The position numbers and the translations under genes are program-made. From positions 186,001 through 250,000 of the forward strand of contig NZ_CAIWNQ010000002.1 of assembly GCF_903914075.1 (NCBI RefSeq): a stretch of 64,000 nt of DNA. The letters are read 5' to 3'. Source of the DNA: Ruegeria sp. THAF57. Its GTDB lineage: Bacteria; Pseudomonadota; Alphaproteobacteria; Rhodobacterales; Rhodobacteraceae. This document shows, one piece after another, positions 1-8,172 of the stretch (positions are counted from its first letter, which is position 1; each line of letters opens with the position of its first letter). The notes under the pieces were generated by a model that was not told where the DNA came from, ran no database searches, and worked only from the letters and a program-made list of their open reading frames with translations.

Positions 1-207
1 CGGTGGGTTCGAACGCAGGGCCTGTATGTCCTCAGCCAGAATTCGCCCCTCGGAGTCCGAGACCGGAATCGTTTCAGACCCGGTCACACCTGTCAGCCTA
101 TCCTGCAACACGGCCAGGGCATCATCCACCGGTGTCCAGCTCACCCCGGCGGGCAGCGCAAAACAATCGTTGCTCAATGGGGGCGGTGCGATGTTCGGTT
201 TGCTCAT
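1..207 (-). CDS. moeA: Molybdopterin molybdotransferase MoeA (N-terminal part, cut by window edge)
   Basis: The reverse strand from the ATG at 207 reads an open frame of 69 codons that runs off the left edge. Its start has the conserved NDCFALP element followed by the GVxWTPVDxAL pattern typical of MoeA N-termini. MoeA inserts molybdate into adenylylated molybdopterin in the last step of Mo-cofactor synthesis, in the cytoplasm. The start codon overlaps the mobB stop as ATGA, so it is the third gene of a mobA-mobB-moeA unit and is probably translationally coupled. Only about one sixth of the usual 400 residues is present, so catalytic residues cannot be checked. Confidence 0.85.
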   Translation of the reverse strand, partial: MSKPNIAPPPLSNDCFALPAGVSWTPVDDALAVLQDRLTGVTGSETIPVSDSEGRILAEDIQALRSNPP

Positions 208-695
208 AACCCGACTTCCTGCAGGATAAAATCCGCGATGGCCTTTGTGTCGTTCAGATCGAAAACGGGCACATTCAAGTCCATCGGTGTGTCACTAGCC
301 ACGGCGCGTATCGTGTCGCTGTCACGTGCCAACAAGTTATTCCCAGGCTCGGCCCTGAAAGCTTCGATCTTGGGATGGGCCTCACGTTTGAAACCTTCGA
401 TCAGAACCAGATCAACCGCGTTCAGTCGGGCCAGAAGGCTTTGCAAGGACGGCTCGGGCGCTCCGCGCAATTCCTGCATGATGGCGATCCGTTGACCCGA
501 AGCCAGCAAAACCTCATTGGCCCCGGCGGTACGATGGCGATAGCTGTCGGTGCCCTTCTGATCGACATCTACACTGTGATGCGCGTGTTTGACGGTGGAC
601 ACGGAAAATCCCCGCCCACTGATTTCCGCCACCAGACGTTCCATCAGCCCGGTTTTGCCTGCGTTCTTCCAGCCGGTGACGCCATATATTCTCAT
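204..695 (-). CDS. mobB: Molybdopterin-guanine dinucleotide biosynthesis protein B
   Basis: This 163-residue protein opens with a P-loop, GWKNAGKT at residues 8-15, close to the MobB signature, and has the later LVLIEGFKREAHPKIE stretch typical of MobB. MobB is a small GTP-binding accessory protein that assists MobA in attaching GMP to Mo-molybdopterin; it is not essential in E. coli. Length matches the family. Its ATG overlaps the mobA stop as ATGA, and its own stop overlaps the moeA start, giving a tightly coupled three-gene unit on the minus strand. Confidence 0.93.
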   Translation of the reverse strand: MRIYGVTGWKNAGKTGLMERLVAEISGRGFSVSTVKHAHHSVDVDQKGTDSYRHRTAGANEVLLASGQRIAIMQELRGAPEPSLQSLLARLNAVDLVLIEGFKREAHPKIEAFRAEPGNNLLARDSDTIRAVASDTPMDLNVPVFDLNDTKAIADFILQEVGL

Positions 696-1336
696 GCCTG
701 TGCCAACAAATTCTGCGCCCTGTCCAGATCATCCGGTGTGTTGACGTTGAAGAAAGGATCAAAGGGATCAACAGGAAACAGCGCCTCGCGCCCCGCATGC
801 TGATCCGTCCACAGGACGACCTTGCGCAAACCACCCTGCAAAGCCGCCCGCAGATCGTCACGCAACGCCACGGGCCACAGTCCGAATGTCGGGTGCCGGT
901 TGATCTTTTTCCCACCCCCGGATTTCAAGGCCTCATCCCCTGTGCTCGGCGTGGTTGCAAGAACCAGCGGGTTGGCCTGCCCTTCTGCTGCCTCGGTCAG
1001 GCGCACAACCAGATCGCGCGGAAAGAACGGCGTATCGGCGGCGGCGGTGACGATACATTCGGCACCCTGTTCAGCCGCCCAGTCGAGCCCGGCCAGGACA
1101 CCTGCAAGCGGGCCTGCGAACCCTTCGATCGTGTCGGGGACAATCGGCAGGTCATACCCACCAAACCGGGCCGGATCGCCGTTCGCGTTCAGCGCCAGAT
1201 CAGCCACCTGCGGGCGCAACCGGCCAATTACGTGGTCCAGCAGGCTTTTGTCGCCAATTTTCAGCAGGCCCTTGTCTCCACCCCCTATCCGGGTGGCCAG
1301 ACCGCCTGCAAGAATAACGCCGAGAGGTTTATTCAT
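692..1336 (-). CDS. mobA: Molybdenum cofactor guanylyltransferase MobA
   Basis: The 214-residue protein starts with the nucleotidyltransferase loop LAGGLATRIGGGDK (residues 9-22), matching the LAGGxxxRxGGxDK signature of MobA. MobA transfers GMP from GTP to Mo-molybdopterin, giving the guanine dinucleotide form used by the DMSO-reductase family, including many formate dehydrogenases. A NVNTPDDLDRA element near the C-terminus is also typical. It is the first gene of the mobA-mobB-moeA unit; only 47 bp separate it from the AEC transporter gene upstream on the same strand, so it may share that transcript or use a promoter in this short gap. Confidence 0.95.
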   Translation of the reverse strand: MNKPLGVILAGGLATRIGGGDKGLLKIGDKSLLDHVIGRLRPQVADLALNANGDPARFGGYDLPIVPDTIEGFAGPLAGVLAGLDWAAEQGAECIVTAAADTPFFPRDLVVRLTEAAEGQANPLVLATTPSTGDEALKSGGGKKINRHPTFGLWPVALRDDLRAALQGGLRKVVLWTDQHAGREALFPVDPFDPFFNVNTPDDLDRAQNLLAQA

Positions 1337-1383
1337 TCCTGTACCTGATTGGGATCAGTCGCTTATAACCTTGTAAATCGAAC

Positions 1384-2337
1384 TCAGTTCAATTGGAACG
1401 CGGTTGGATAAAGGTTGTGTAAAACAAATAACCACATGATCAACGTTCCCACCGACAAAAACGACGTTGCAGAAACGATATGCGCGGCCAGTTTTGGTTC
1501 CTGATCATAGTGCTTGGCAAGCAGAAAAATATTCTTGGCGGTCGGAACCGCCGCTGAAACCGTTGCGGCGATTGTCCAAAGCGGGTCCAGACCAATCAGA
1601 TGCGCCGCCAGCAACACCAGCCCCGGCGCAGCAATCAGCTTGACCAGTGTCAGAAATAGGATCAAAGGTCCCGTTTTAATAATCGTCCGTACGCTTGTCG
1701 TGAAGCCGATTGCAAACAGCGCAACCGCGGCCAAAGCCTGACTCAGAAGTTCAAGGTAATCGGACACCGAATCCGAAAACCCGATCCCGGTGAAGGAATA
1801 CGCGACCCCCAGCAATGTGGCCGCGATGATCGGGTTTTTCAGCACGTTCAGGAAAATCTTGTGGATTGGTGTCTTGGCGCTGGCTTTATGTCCAGCCGTG
1901 CTTTCCAACACGGTCGTCATGACCAAAAGCAACAAGGCGACAACCAAATTCGCCAACACAGCCGGTAGCGCGCCCTTGGCTCCGAAAATCGCGTGCAGAA
2001 CGGGCAAGGCGACCAAAGCCGTATTCGAGGCAACCCCGGCAAAGGCCGCGACGGTGGCAGAACCGGTCTCAAATCCCGTGAAACTCTTCAAACCTGCGAA
2101 AAGCAACAGGAACAAAAGCAGCAACGTCCCGCCGTAAGACAGATAGAACCCGTAATTCAGAAGATTTTGGAACTCTTCCTGCCCGATCAGATAAAACATG
2201 ATGGCCGGGATCAGGACATAAACCGCAAACTGCACAAGCGCGTCAGACGTGTCCTGGCCCAAAAGGTTCGTCCAGGAAAATACGTATCCGGTCAGGATTA
2301 CCGCGAAAACCGGCGCGATAAGATTGATCAGTTCCAT
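1384..2337 (-). CDS. AEC (auxin efflux carrier) family transporter
   Basis: From the ATG at 2337 the protein has 317 residues and is almost entirely hydrophobic, with about ten predicted membrane segments, as in the AEC family of secondary transporters. The start MELINLIAPVFAVILTGY is typical of bacterial AEC members. The open frame extends 62 codons further upstream, but that extension is hydrophilic and lacks family features, so I chose the internal ATG. Family members move organic acids such as malate or malonate; the substrate here cannot be read from sequence. It lies between fdhD and mobA on the same strand. Confidence 0.85.
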   Translation of the reverse strand: MELINLIAPVFAVILTGYVFSWTNLLGQDTSDALVQFAVYVLIPAIMFYLIGQEEFQNLLNYGFYLSYGGTLLLLFLLLFAGLKSFTGFETGSATVAAFAGVASNTALVALPVLHAIFGAKGALPAVLANLVVALLLLVMTTVLESTAGHKASAKTPIHKIFLNVLKNPIIAATLLGVAYSFTGIGFSDSVSDYLELLSQALAAVALFAIGFTTSVRTIIKTGPLILFLTLVKLIAAPGLVLLAAHLIGLDPLWTIAATVSAAVPTAKNIFLLAKHYDQEPKLAAHIVSATSFLSVGTLIMWLFVLHNLYPTAFQLN

Positions 2338-2443
2338 GTTGCCATCAGGTGGGAATTCACCTGCGCTTCTGTTTACCCTGCCCCATCCTAGGGCATATCC
2401 GACGGAAATCGCAGAATTATTTGCAAAGGGTCCAAATCTAACC

Positions 2444-3379
2444 CTATGCACTTTTCCTTTTATGCTTTTTGTCTTCCACCGGAACGGTTGCTGGGTCCAC
2501 GTCTCGCACCAGCCGATCTTCACCTGCCAGACACACGAAACGCTGCCCGCGCATCCGACCGATCAGCGTCAACCCAACCTCGCGCGCGATCTCAACGCCC
2601 CAGGCCGTGAAACCCGAACGGGATGCCAGAACAGGAATACCCATCATCGCCGTCTTGATCACCATTTCCGAGGTCAAACGACCTGTGGTGTACAGGATCT
2701 TGTCCTCTGCCGCTTCGCCCTCGGACAGCATCCAACCGGCGATCTTGTCGACCGCGTTGTGCCGACCCACGTCCTCCATATAAACCAGCGGACGGTTTTC
2801 CCGGCACAACACCGTGCCATGGATCGCACCCGCCTCAAGATAGAGCGAGGGTGTGCGGTTGATCTTGGCCGCCAGATCATAAAGCCACGATGTGCGCACG
2901 GTGACCTGAGGCAAGCGCACGTCTTCGAGACCCTCCATCATATCCCCAAAGACGGTTCCAACGGCGCAGCCACTGGTACGGGTCTTTTTCTTTAGCTTAT
3001 CCTCATAAGACGTCTCGCGCGCCGTGCGGACAACGACGGTTTCCAGATCGTCATCGTAATCGACACGGGTAATCTGGTCGTCAGGCAGCAGCATGCCCTG
3101 ATTGCGCAGAAAACCCAGCGCCAGATATTCGGGGTAATCGCCAATTGTCATCGCGGTCACGATCTCTTGCGAGTTCAGGAAAATCGTCAAAGGACGCTCT
3201 TCCACCACTGAAATCTGGCTGGCCTCGCCATTCTGATCCACGCCTTCGACCGCACGAGTCAGGCGGGCCGCTTTCGGGTCGGGGGCGATGATGTAGTCTG
3301 ACAGGTTCTGTTCCGTGGCCAATTGCAACCCTTTCCCAAGATCGCTACTGCTGCGATCAACACCATAGGATTTAGCCAT
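2444..3379 (-). CDS. fdhD: Formate dehydrogenase accessory sulfurtransferase FdhD
   Basis: FdhD relays sulfur from IscS to the Mo-cofactor of formate dehydrogenase, which is needed for activity. The protein has typical FdhD stretches: EERPLTIFLN, GFLRNQG, MEDVGRHNAVDKIAG and YTTGRLTSEMVIKTA. From the ATG at 3379 it has 311 residues, somewhat longer than E. coli FdhD. The usual CxxC pair is reduced to one cysteine (SGCAVG, about residue 138). The chosen ATG overlaps the divergent azlC ATG inside CCATGG; a TTG at 3322, preceded by GGGAAAGGG, is an alternative start that would leave room for promoters. The neighbouring mob genes fit its role. Confidence 0.93.
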   Translation of the reverse strand: MAKSYGVDRSSSDLGKGLQLATEQNLSDYIIAPDPKAARLTRAVEGVDQNGEASQISVVEERPLTIFLNSQEIVTAMTIGDYPEYLALGFLRNQGMLLPDDQITRVDYDDDLETVVVRTARETSYEDKLKKKTRTSGCAVGTVFGDMMEGLEDVRLPQVTVRTSWLYDLAAKINRTPSLYLEAGAIHGTVLCRENRPLVYMEDVGRHNAVDKIAGWMLSEGEAAEDKILYTTGRLTSEMVIKTAMMGIPVLASRSGFTAWGVEIAREVGLTLIGRMRGQRFVCLAGEDRLVRDVDPATVPVEDKKHKRKSA

Positions 3380-4094
3380 GGCAGACACCACATCCAAGTC
3401 ATACTTCTGGAAAGGGTTTCGGGACGGGACCCCGTTTATCTTTGTTGCGATCCCGTTCGGCACGCTGTTTGGCGTGTTTGCGACCGAAGCAGGCTTGAAC
3501 ATCGTCCAGACGATGGCGTTCACCTCAACCGTATTTGCCGGGGCCGCCCAGTTCGCCGCCCTGCAACTGCTGCAGGATCAGACCCCGACCGCGATCATTC
3601 TGGTATCCGCCTTGGCGGTGAACCTGCGCATGGCGATGTACTCGGCCTCATTGACGCCGTTTCTGGGCGCGGCCCCGATGTGGCAGCGTGCTTGCGCGGC
3701 CTATCTGACTGTCGACCAATCCTATGCGAGTTCGATCGTTCAATTCGAGAAAGAGCCAAACATGACCGTCCCGCAACGGATGGCCTATTTCGTCGGCTCG
3801 GTCACGCCGATCACACCTCTTTGGATACTGGCAACCTATCTCGGTGCTGTTCTGGGCACGCGTATCCCGGAAAGCTGGGCGCTGGATTTTGCCCTGCCGA
3901 TCACATTTCTGGCGATGATCGGCCCGATGATGCGTACCCTCCCCCATGTCGTAGCGGCTCTGGTTGCAATCGTGGTTTCTCTGCTTACGGTGGCGATTCC
4001 GTTCAATCTTGGCCTACTGATCGCCGGATGCGCTGGCATGATCGCTGGCGCACAGGCCGAATTGCTGGCCGACCGCAGAAAGGCAGCCGCATGA
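3378..4094 (+). CDS. azlC: AzlC family branched-chain amino-acid exporter, large subunit
   Basis: This 238-residue membrane protein has the AzlC pattern: an N-terminal FWKGFRDGTPFIFVAIPFG stretch, then FTSTVFAGAAQFAALQL and a central AVNLRMAMYSASLTPFL. Family members with AzlD export branched-chain amino acids and some analogues across the inner membrane. The ATG is preceded by AGGA at 3367-3370, seven bases upstream. Its stop overlaps the azlD start as ATGA. The start codon overlaps that of the divergent fdhD, so any azlC promoter must lie in fdhD coding DNA. Confidence 0.92.
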   Translation: MADTTSKSYFWKGFRDGTPFIFVAIPFGTLFGVFATEAGLNIVQTMAFTSTVFAGAAQFAALQLLQDQTPTAIILVSALAVNLRMAMYSASLTPFLGAAPMWQRACAAYLTVDQSYASSIVQFEKEPNMTVPQRMAYFVGSVTPITPLWILATYLGAVLGTRIPESWALDFALPITFLAMIGPMMRTLPHVVAALVAIVVSLLTVAIPFNLGLLIAGCAGMIAGAQAELLADRRKAAA

Positions 4095-4423
4095 CACAAC
4101 CTGATCCGGTCACGATCTGGACCATCATCATCGGACTTGCCGTCGGCAGCTATGCCCTGCGCTTTGTCTTTATCGGCCTGGTCGGAGATCGTCCGATGCC
4201 GCCATGGTTGCTGCGCCATCTGCGCTATACGGCTGTGGCAATCATTCCTGCGCTGATCGCGCCGTTGGTCGTCTGGCCCACAGCGACAGGCGGTCAACCC
4301 GACGCACCGCGCATGGCGGCGGCGGCTGTGGCCATAACTGTCGGACTATTCTCCAAGAACGTGATCGCGGCCATCTTCAGCGGGGCCGCAACGCTTTACG
4401 GGCTGCTCTACCTACTGGGCTGA
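4091..4423 (+). CDS. azlD: AzlD family branched-chain amino-acid exporter, small subunit
   Basis: The 110-residue hydrophobic protein from the ATG at 4091 has about four membrane segments and the AzlD features YALRFVFIGL, WLLRHLRYTAVAIIPALIAP and LFSKNVIAAIFSG. It is the small partner of AzlC; the ATGA overlap with azlC supports one transcript and coupled translation. In the same frame the open reading frame extends far upstream inside azlC, but that part is a shadow. The 3' end overlaps the convergent lipoprotein gene by 12 bases, leaving no space for an intergenic terminator. Confidence 0.92.
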   Translation: MTQPDPVTIWTIIIGLAVGSYALRFVFIGLVGDRPMPPWLLRHLRYTAVAIIPALIAPLVVWPTATGGQPDAPRMAAAAVAITVGLFSKNVIAAIFSGAATLYGLLYLLG

Positions 4424-5044
4424 GTCAGCCTCCAATTGGTTCAATTGCGCATTATTAAAGGCGAGACCGGCTTGAAGATCGGCGTCGTCATTCTCTCGGT
4501 ACTCGGCGGTTTGAACACCCGGTAACTGCGCAAATTGCTCCGACAGCTTGACGGGGTAAAAAGTGGTTTCGATCTGCTCGAACCCCGGCACCTGCTGCAG
4601 CAACTGGGCGGTCGAATTTGCACAGAATGCACCTGCAACCGGCCCCGATTGCTTGGCAAGCTGCAGGGCAATCTCGGCCTGCTGGGGGGTCACTTCGACG
4701 GTTTGGATGCGCGCATAATGCGTTTCGCGCGCATGGCTGCTGCGATAGGCGCGTTCCACGTTTGGGGTAATGCCGTACAGGACGTCATCCTTGATCGGCA
4801 CCACATCCGCCCTGAATGATCCGGCGGGGTCAAAGATCACCCTTTCGCTGCCGCTGATCATCAGCGACGTATGGGCACCCGAACCCGTCCGGGTGCTGAT
4901 CATTGTATAAAGGGTCAGGGTCGACGGCCCCGGATCACGATAGGACCGCGCCGAAATTTCAGCCAAGTCCGCCTGCGGACGCTGTGACCCAGCGCAACCC
5001 GCAACTGTCACAGCCAACAGGCAGGCAATCAAAACCCTGATCAC
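4412..5044 (-). CDS. Putative lipoprotein with a permuted NlpC/P60-like His/Cys pattern
   Basis: The protein starts with a short hydrophobic signal ending in VAGC, a lipobox that predicts lipidation at about Cys17. I chose the GTG at 5044, since GGGG at 5051-5054 gives reasonable spacing; a TTG at 5050 would add two residues. The mature part has SGAHTSLMISG (His about 58) and later AFCANSTAQLL (Cys about 141). A His followed by a Cys in this order is found in circularly permuted papain-fold (YiiX/LRAT-like) hydrolases; that link is inference. It begins 21 bases after the oxidase subunit IV stop and may be co-transcribed. Function unknown. Confidence 0.7.
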   Translation of the reverse strand: MIRVLIACLLAVTVAGCAGSQRPQADLAEISARSYRDPGPSTLTLYTMISTRTGSGAHTSLMISGSERVIFDPAGSFRADVVPIKDDVLYGITPNVERAYRSSHARETHYARIQTVEVTPQQAEIALQLAKQSGPVAGAFCANSTAQLLQQVPGFEQIETTFYPVKLSEQFAQLPGVQTAEYRENDDADLQAGLAFNNAQLNQLEADSAQ

Positions 5045-5065
5045 GGCCAACCCCGTTCTTCGAAT

Positions 5066-5200
5066 TTAAGCGGCAAAGACCGCCAGGAAAAGGCAGAGGA
5101 AGGCGATGGCAACCACACACCATGTGGTCGCTTTGATGAACCCGTTGAAGGTTTTGGTTTGGACGGTGATGTCCATTTCGCCGTGCTTGTGTTCAGCCAT
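5066..5200 (-). CDS. aa3-type cytochrome c oxidase subunit IV (small)
   Basis: The reverse strand from ATG 5200 to TAA 5066 encodes 44 residues: a hydrophilic start (MAEHKHGEMDITVQTKTFNG) followed by one membrane helix and a short AVFAA end. Length, single helix and the xGxMDITxQxKTFxGF pattern match the bacterial aa3-type cytochrome oxidase subunit IV family known from Paracoccus and Rhodobacter, where it is a peripheral helix of the oxidase and not needed for catalysis. It stands apart from other oxidase genes here, between a secreted PLA2-like gene and the lipoprotein gene on the same strand. Confidence 0.88.
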   Translation of the reverse strand: MAEHKHGEMDITVQTKTFNGFIKATTWCVVAIAFLCLFLAVFAA

Positions 5201-5268
5201 GATTGTCAGAATCCCAATTCGCGTGTTTGAGATGTTGGATAATCGAAAATCCCGGGCCTGTCACCACG

Positions 5269-5829
5269 TCATTCGCGCGCAGGGGTCAGGGGTAGAAACA
5301 CCGAACATCCCGGATAGCCGAACCCCCAGCGCCACGGAAGCCCGGAACACGGAGCTCCGCCAAATCGGACGGCTGCGTGCATTGCTTCGGCGGTCACGGA
5401 GTGCGCTAGACGAATCTGATCCGGCGTCATGTCATAGCGCAGCGCGTAGTCATCGGCGTGGTCTTCTCCGTGCTGTTTGACACAAGCTCGCAAAGCGCTG
5501 TCGGCGGACACGCGGGCCTCGAAACTGTCCTCGGCCGTAAGCGCGCTACCGGCATTGTGATAGGCGTGGTCATGGGTAATGCAGCATCCCTCCCATGGCG
5601 GGTGGGCTTCGTAGAGGGCGCGGAACTTGGGAAACGTATCGGCAACGAAACGCCAGCTTGCCGACAGGCCGCCCGAACAGCCATCTGTTTCAAACGGCGT
5701 CAGCGCCTCCTCATCCAGTTGCGCGATCAATGCGCGATGCGCGGGCATTTCGATGCTGCGCAGGACATCCTGCGAATGCGCAGGTGATGCGATCAGGGCC
5801 ACCGAAAAAATCAGGTTACGGGCTGTCAT
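5269..5829 (-). CDS. Secreted phospholipase A2-like protein
   Basis: The 186-residue protein has an N-terminal signal with likely cleavage near residue 19. The mature part contains GCCITHDHAYH: Cys82-Cys83, His86, Asp87 and Tyr90 fit the CCxxHDxxY active-site pattern of phospholipase A2. A preceding DGCSGG and a later GYPGC supply further cysteines. PLA2 enzymes use the His with a bound calcium ion to hydrolyse the sn-2 ester of phospholipids. The start codon overlaps the end of the glycerophosphodiesterase gene by 14 bases, so the two are probably co-expressed. The family call rests on the motif and not on overall similarity. Confidence 0.65.
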   Translation of the reverse strand: MTARNLIFSVALIASPAHSQDVLRSIEMPAHRALIAQLDEEALTPFETDGCSGGLSASWRFVADTFPKFRALYEAHPPWEGCCITHDHAYHNAGSALTAEDSFEARVSADSALRACVKQHGEDHADDYALRYDMTPDQIRLAHSVTAEAMHAAVRFGGAPCSGLPWRWGFGYPGCSVFLPLTPARE

Positions 5830-7654
5830 CTCGCATCGCCTCTGTGTCTACTGACAGGCCAAAGGCGTTGGCCAGCCACAGCAGCAACCGCTCACCCGGC
5901 CCCATTTCGGCACGCACGCGCAGAACCTCGTTCGCCATAGCGGGGCGGTCTGTGATCAGCCCGTCCACGCCCATCGACGCCATCGCCGACATCTGCAACG
6001 GATCGTTCACCGTCCAGACATAGATATCCTTGCCCGCCGCCTGAACCGAACGCACCAGCCCCGGCGTTGCCATCGCAGCATTTACGGCGACAAAATCCCC
6101 TTCAAGCCCCGACAGATCACCGATTGCGGTGGCCGCAAGAACCCCTGCGCGCCAATCCGGGCGCAATTTCTTCATCTTTTGCACGGCCGGATACTTCAGC
6201 GACATCGTGGCGATGTCGTCCTGCATATCGAATTCTTCGACCAAGGCCGCCACGCGGTTTTCCAGATCGACGTCGTGGCCATAATATTTCAACTCGATGA
6301 TGACCTTCGCATTGCCCTTGGCCGCCGCCAGCACGTCGCGCAGGGTCGGGGTGCGTTCTTCCGCGTATTCGGGGTCAAACCAACCGCCGATGTCGATCTC
6401 GGCCACCTCTTCCATCGTCACATCCCAAATCTTGGTGGGGACGCCCGCCAGTTTCATAAAGTCGCTATCATGGGCAACGATCACAACATCATCCGCCGTT
6501 TCCTGCACGTCGATCTCGACCCAATCGGCGCCGTCCTCAATCGCTTTCAGGACTGCCGCCATCGTGTTTTCCGGCCGCAAGGCCGCAGCCCCGCGATGGC
6601 CAATGACCTCGGCCCGGTCGGGGGCCTGTACCTGTTCCAACAGATGCTGACCAAACCACAGACCGATCAGCACCGCGACGACAGCGCCGCCAACGGCGGT
6701 GAACAGCGGCACCCGCAGGCTGCCGGGTTCGGGGTGTGGGGGCTCATCCGTCCTGATTTCAAAGAACCTGTCCAGAACCACGGCCAATGCGCCCAGCGCC
6801 GTCGCCGCCAAAACCAGCCCCGCCAGCGACCATAACCCGGCAATCAATAGGCTGTAGGTCAATGCCAAGCGCAGGTTCGAGCTGTCCTGAAGTGGCACGA
6901 TGGCGAACAGCACCCCGGCAACCCATGCAATCAGTGTCGCAATCAGCAGCCGCACTATCAGCCACACCGCAAGTTCGATCTTTAGCTGACCTCGTTTCCC
7001 TTCCATCCTTTCGGTGCTGAGGGCGAAGGTCTCAGCCGGGCGCACCTGTTCGAACAAAACCAGATGAAGCGACAGTGCCCATCCTGACAATCTACGGATC
7101 AGAACCCAGGCCATGACCAGCAAAACAGCCCCGATCAGAACCACGGCCACCCAAAAAGAGGGCGGTTTGAAAGTCAGATAATAGTTGATGTCATATTCCG
7201 TCAGTGTCCACCAAGCGATCACGGCGGACACTGCCGCGAAGGGTAAAACCAACAACAAGACCCGCAGAACAAAACGCACCGCGAAACCAAACAGCGCTGG
7301 AAGGCTCGTCAAAATCAGGCCAATGGCAGCGCTTCCTGCGCGCCAAGGGTCAGATTCCCCCATCCGCAGCGATCCTGCCATGACGGAAAACACGAACACT
7401 TCGGCCAGCAGAAACAGGCTCAGAACAGCGACAGCGACCAAAAACCCGGCCGGAGACAGAACAAAGGCCGCGATGTCCTGATCCGTCAGCGCCGTCTGGC
7501 TGGACAGTGAAACTGCAAGGTTCGCGGCAATCGCCAGCCCCGGCGTGATCAGCGCGATCAAAAGCAGACGCACCACGAAATAGATCGGAACAAAAACGCG
7601 GCGGCGCGCCCACGCGCCCTTGTAGGCATTTGTAACGGCTGAGAAACTTGTCAC
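5816..7654 (-). CDS. Membrane-anchored glycerophosphodiester phosphodiesterase
   Basis: The 612-residue protein has an N-terminal half (about residues 15-340) with several long hydrophobic segments, followed by a GDPD domain. The catalytic elements are visible: GHRGAAALRPENT (His353, Arg354, Glu362, Asn363), WVEIDV (Glu380, Asp382) and VAHDSDF (His395). GDPDs hydrolyse glycerophosphodiesters to glycerol-3-phosphate and an alcohol with metal help. The topology matches the known membrane-domain GDPD family. The downstream PLA2-like gene overlaps it, suggesting a phospholipid-breakdown pair in which deacylated lipids feed the diesterase; this is inference. Confidence 0.9.
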   Translation of the reverse strand: MTSFSAVTNAYKGAWARRRVFVPIYFVVRLLLIALITPGLAIAANLAVSLSSQTALTDQDIAAFVLSPAGFLVAVAVLSLFLLAEVFVFSVMAGSLRMGESDPWRAGSAAIGLILTSLPALFGFAVRFVLRVLLLVLPFAAVSAVIAWWTLTEYDINYYLTFKPPSFWVAVVLIGAVLLVMAWVLIRRLSGWALSLHLVLFEQVRPAETFALSTERMEGKRGQLKIELAVWLIVRLLIATLIAWVAGVLFAIVPLQDSSNLRLALTYSLLIAGLWSLAGLVLAATALGALAVVLDRFFEIRTDEPPHPEPGSLRVPLFTAVGGAVVAVLIGLWFGQHLLEQVQAPDRAEVIGHRGAAALRPENTMAAVLKAIEDGADWVEIDVQETADDVVIVAHDSDFMKLAGVPTKIWDVTMEEVAEIDIGGWFDPEYAEERTPTLRDVLAAAKGNAKVIIELKYYGHDVDLENRVAALVEEFDMQDDIATMSLKYPAVQKMKKLRPDWRAGVLAATAIGDLSGLEGDFVAVNAAMATPGLVRSVQAAGKDIYVWTVNDPLQMSAMASMGVDGLITDRPAMANEVLRVRAEMGPGERLLLWLANAFGLSVDTEAMRDDSP

Positions 7655-7718
7655 CTGACAACCCCCTGAATGATCCCTTCATTCAAGGCCGCGCCGTCAC
7701 GAATTGCAAGTCAGGCGA

Positions 7719-8168
7719 TCAGCTTTCTTCCAGATTAGCCGCCAGCCGGAACCCGATGCGATTTGCGGGTTTGTCTTCGATCGATTTTGGCAGGGCGCGC
7801 AACATCACGTTCAATTGGCTCACATGTTGCACAAGCTGGGTTCGCGCACCAGTCGCGTCCGAGCCGTAGAAAGTGATGACATCTGGGTCAAAATACCCCA
7901 TCCCTTCGATCCGCATGACACCCGCATCGCCGCCGGTAAAGCCCATCGCGATCTCGTGGTCGCTGTCCAATGTCTGCTCAAAGTTCTGGATGTAAAGGAT
8001 CAGACGTTCATAGGCCCATTGCGCCGGGCTTTTGGTTTCTACGGGCGTCTTCAATGGGTCGGGCAGGTCTTTCGCGCCAGATTTCGCATCGGGGTTGGAA
8101 TGTACCTCGTAACACCGGGGAAGGGCCGCGGATTCTGCTGCCTCGGCCGAGGTTTCGATCTTGTCCAT
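7719..8168 (-). CDS. DUF6173 family protein
   Basis: From the ATG at 8168 the protein has 149 residues. I chose this start because the upstream extension of the frame overlaps the MBL-fold gene and is low in family-like sequence. It contains SPAQWAYERLILYIQNFEQ and later GDAGVMRIEGMGYFDPDVI, which I recognise as a small conserved family of unknown function in Rhodobacteraceae (DUF6173). No signal peptide or membrane segment is visible, so it is probably cytoplasmic. It begins four bases after the MBL-hydrolase stop and is likely in the same transcript. Confidence 0.65.
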   Translation of the reverse strand: MDKIETSAEAAESAALPRCYEVHSNPDAKSGAKDLPDPLKTPVETKSPAQWAYERLILYIQNFEQTLDSDHEIAMGFTGGDAGVMRIEGMGYFDPDVITFYGSDATGARTQLVQHVSQLNVMLRALPKSIEDKPANRIGFRLAANLEES

Positions 8169-8172
8169 ACTT

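Noticed and set aside
2338..2523. N-terminal extension of the AEC transporter
   Set aside because: The 62 extra residues are hydrophilic and unlike the family; the ATG at 2337 starts the first membrane helix.
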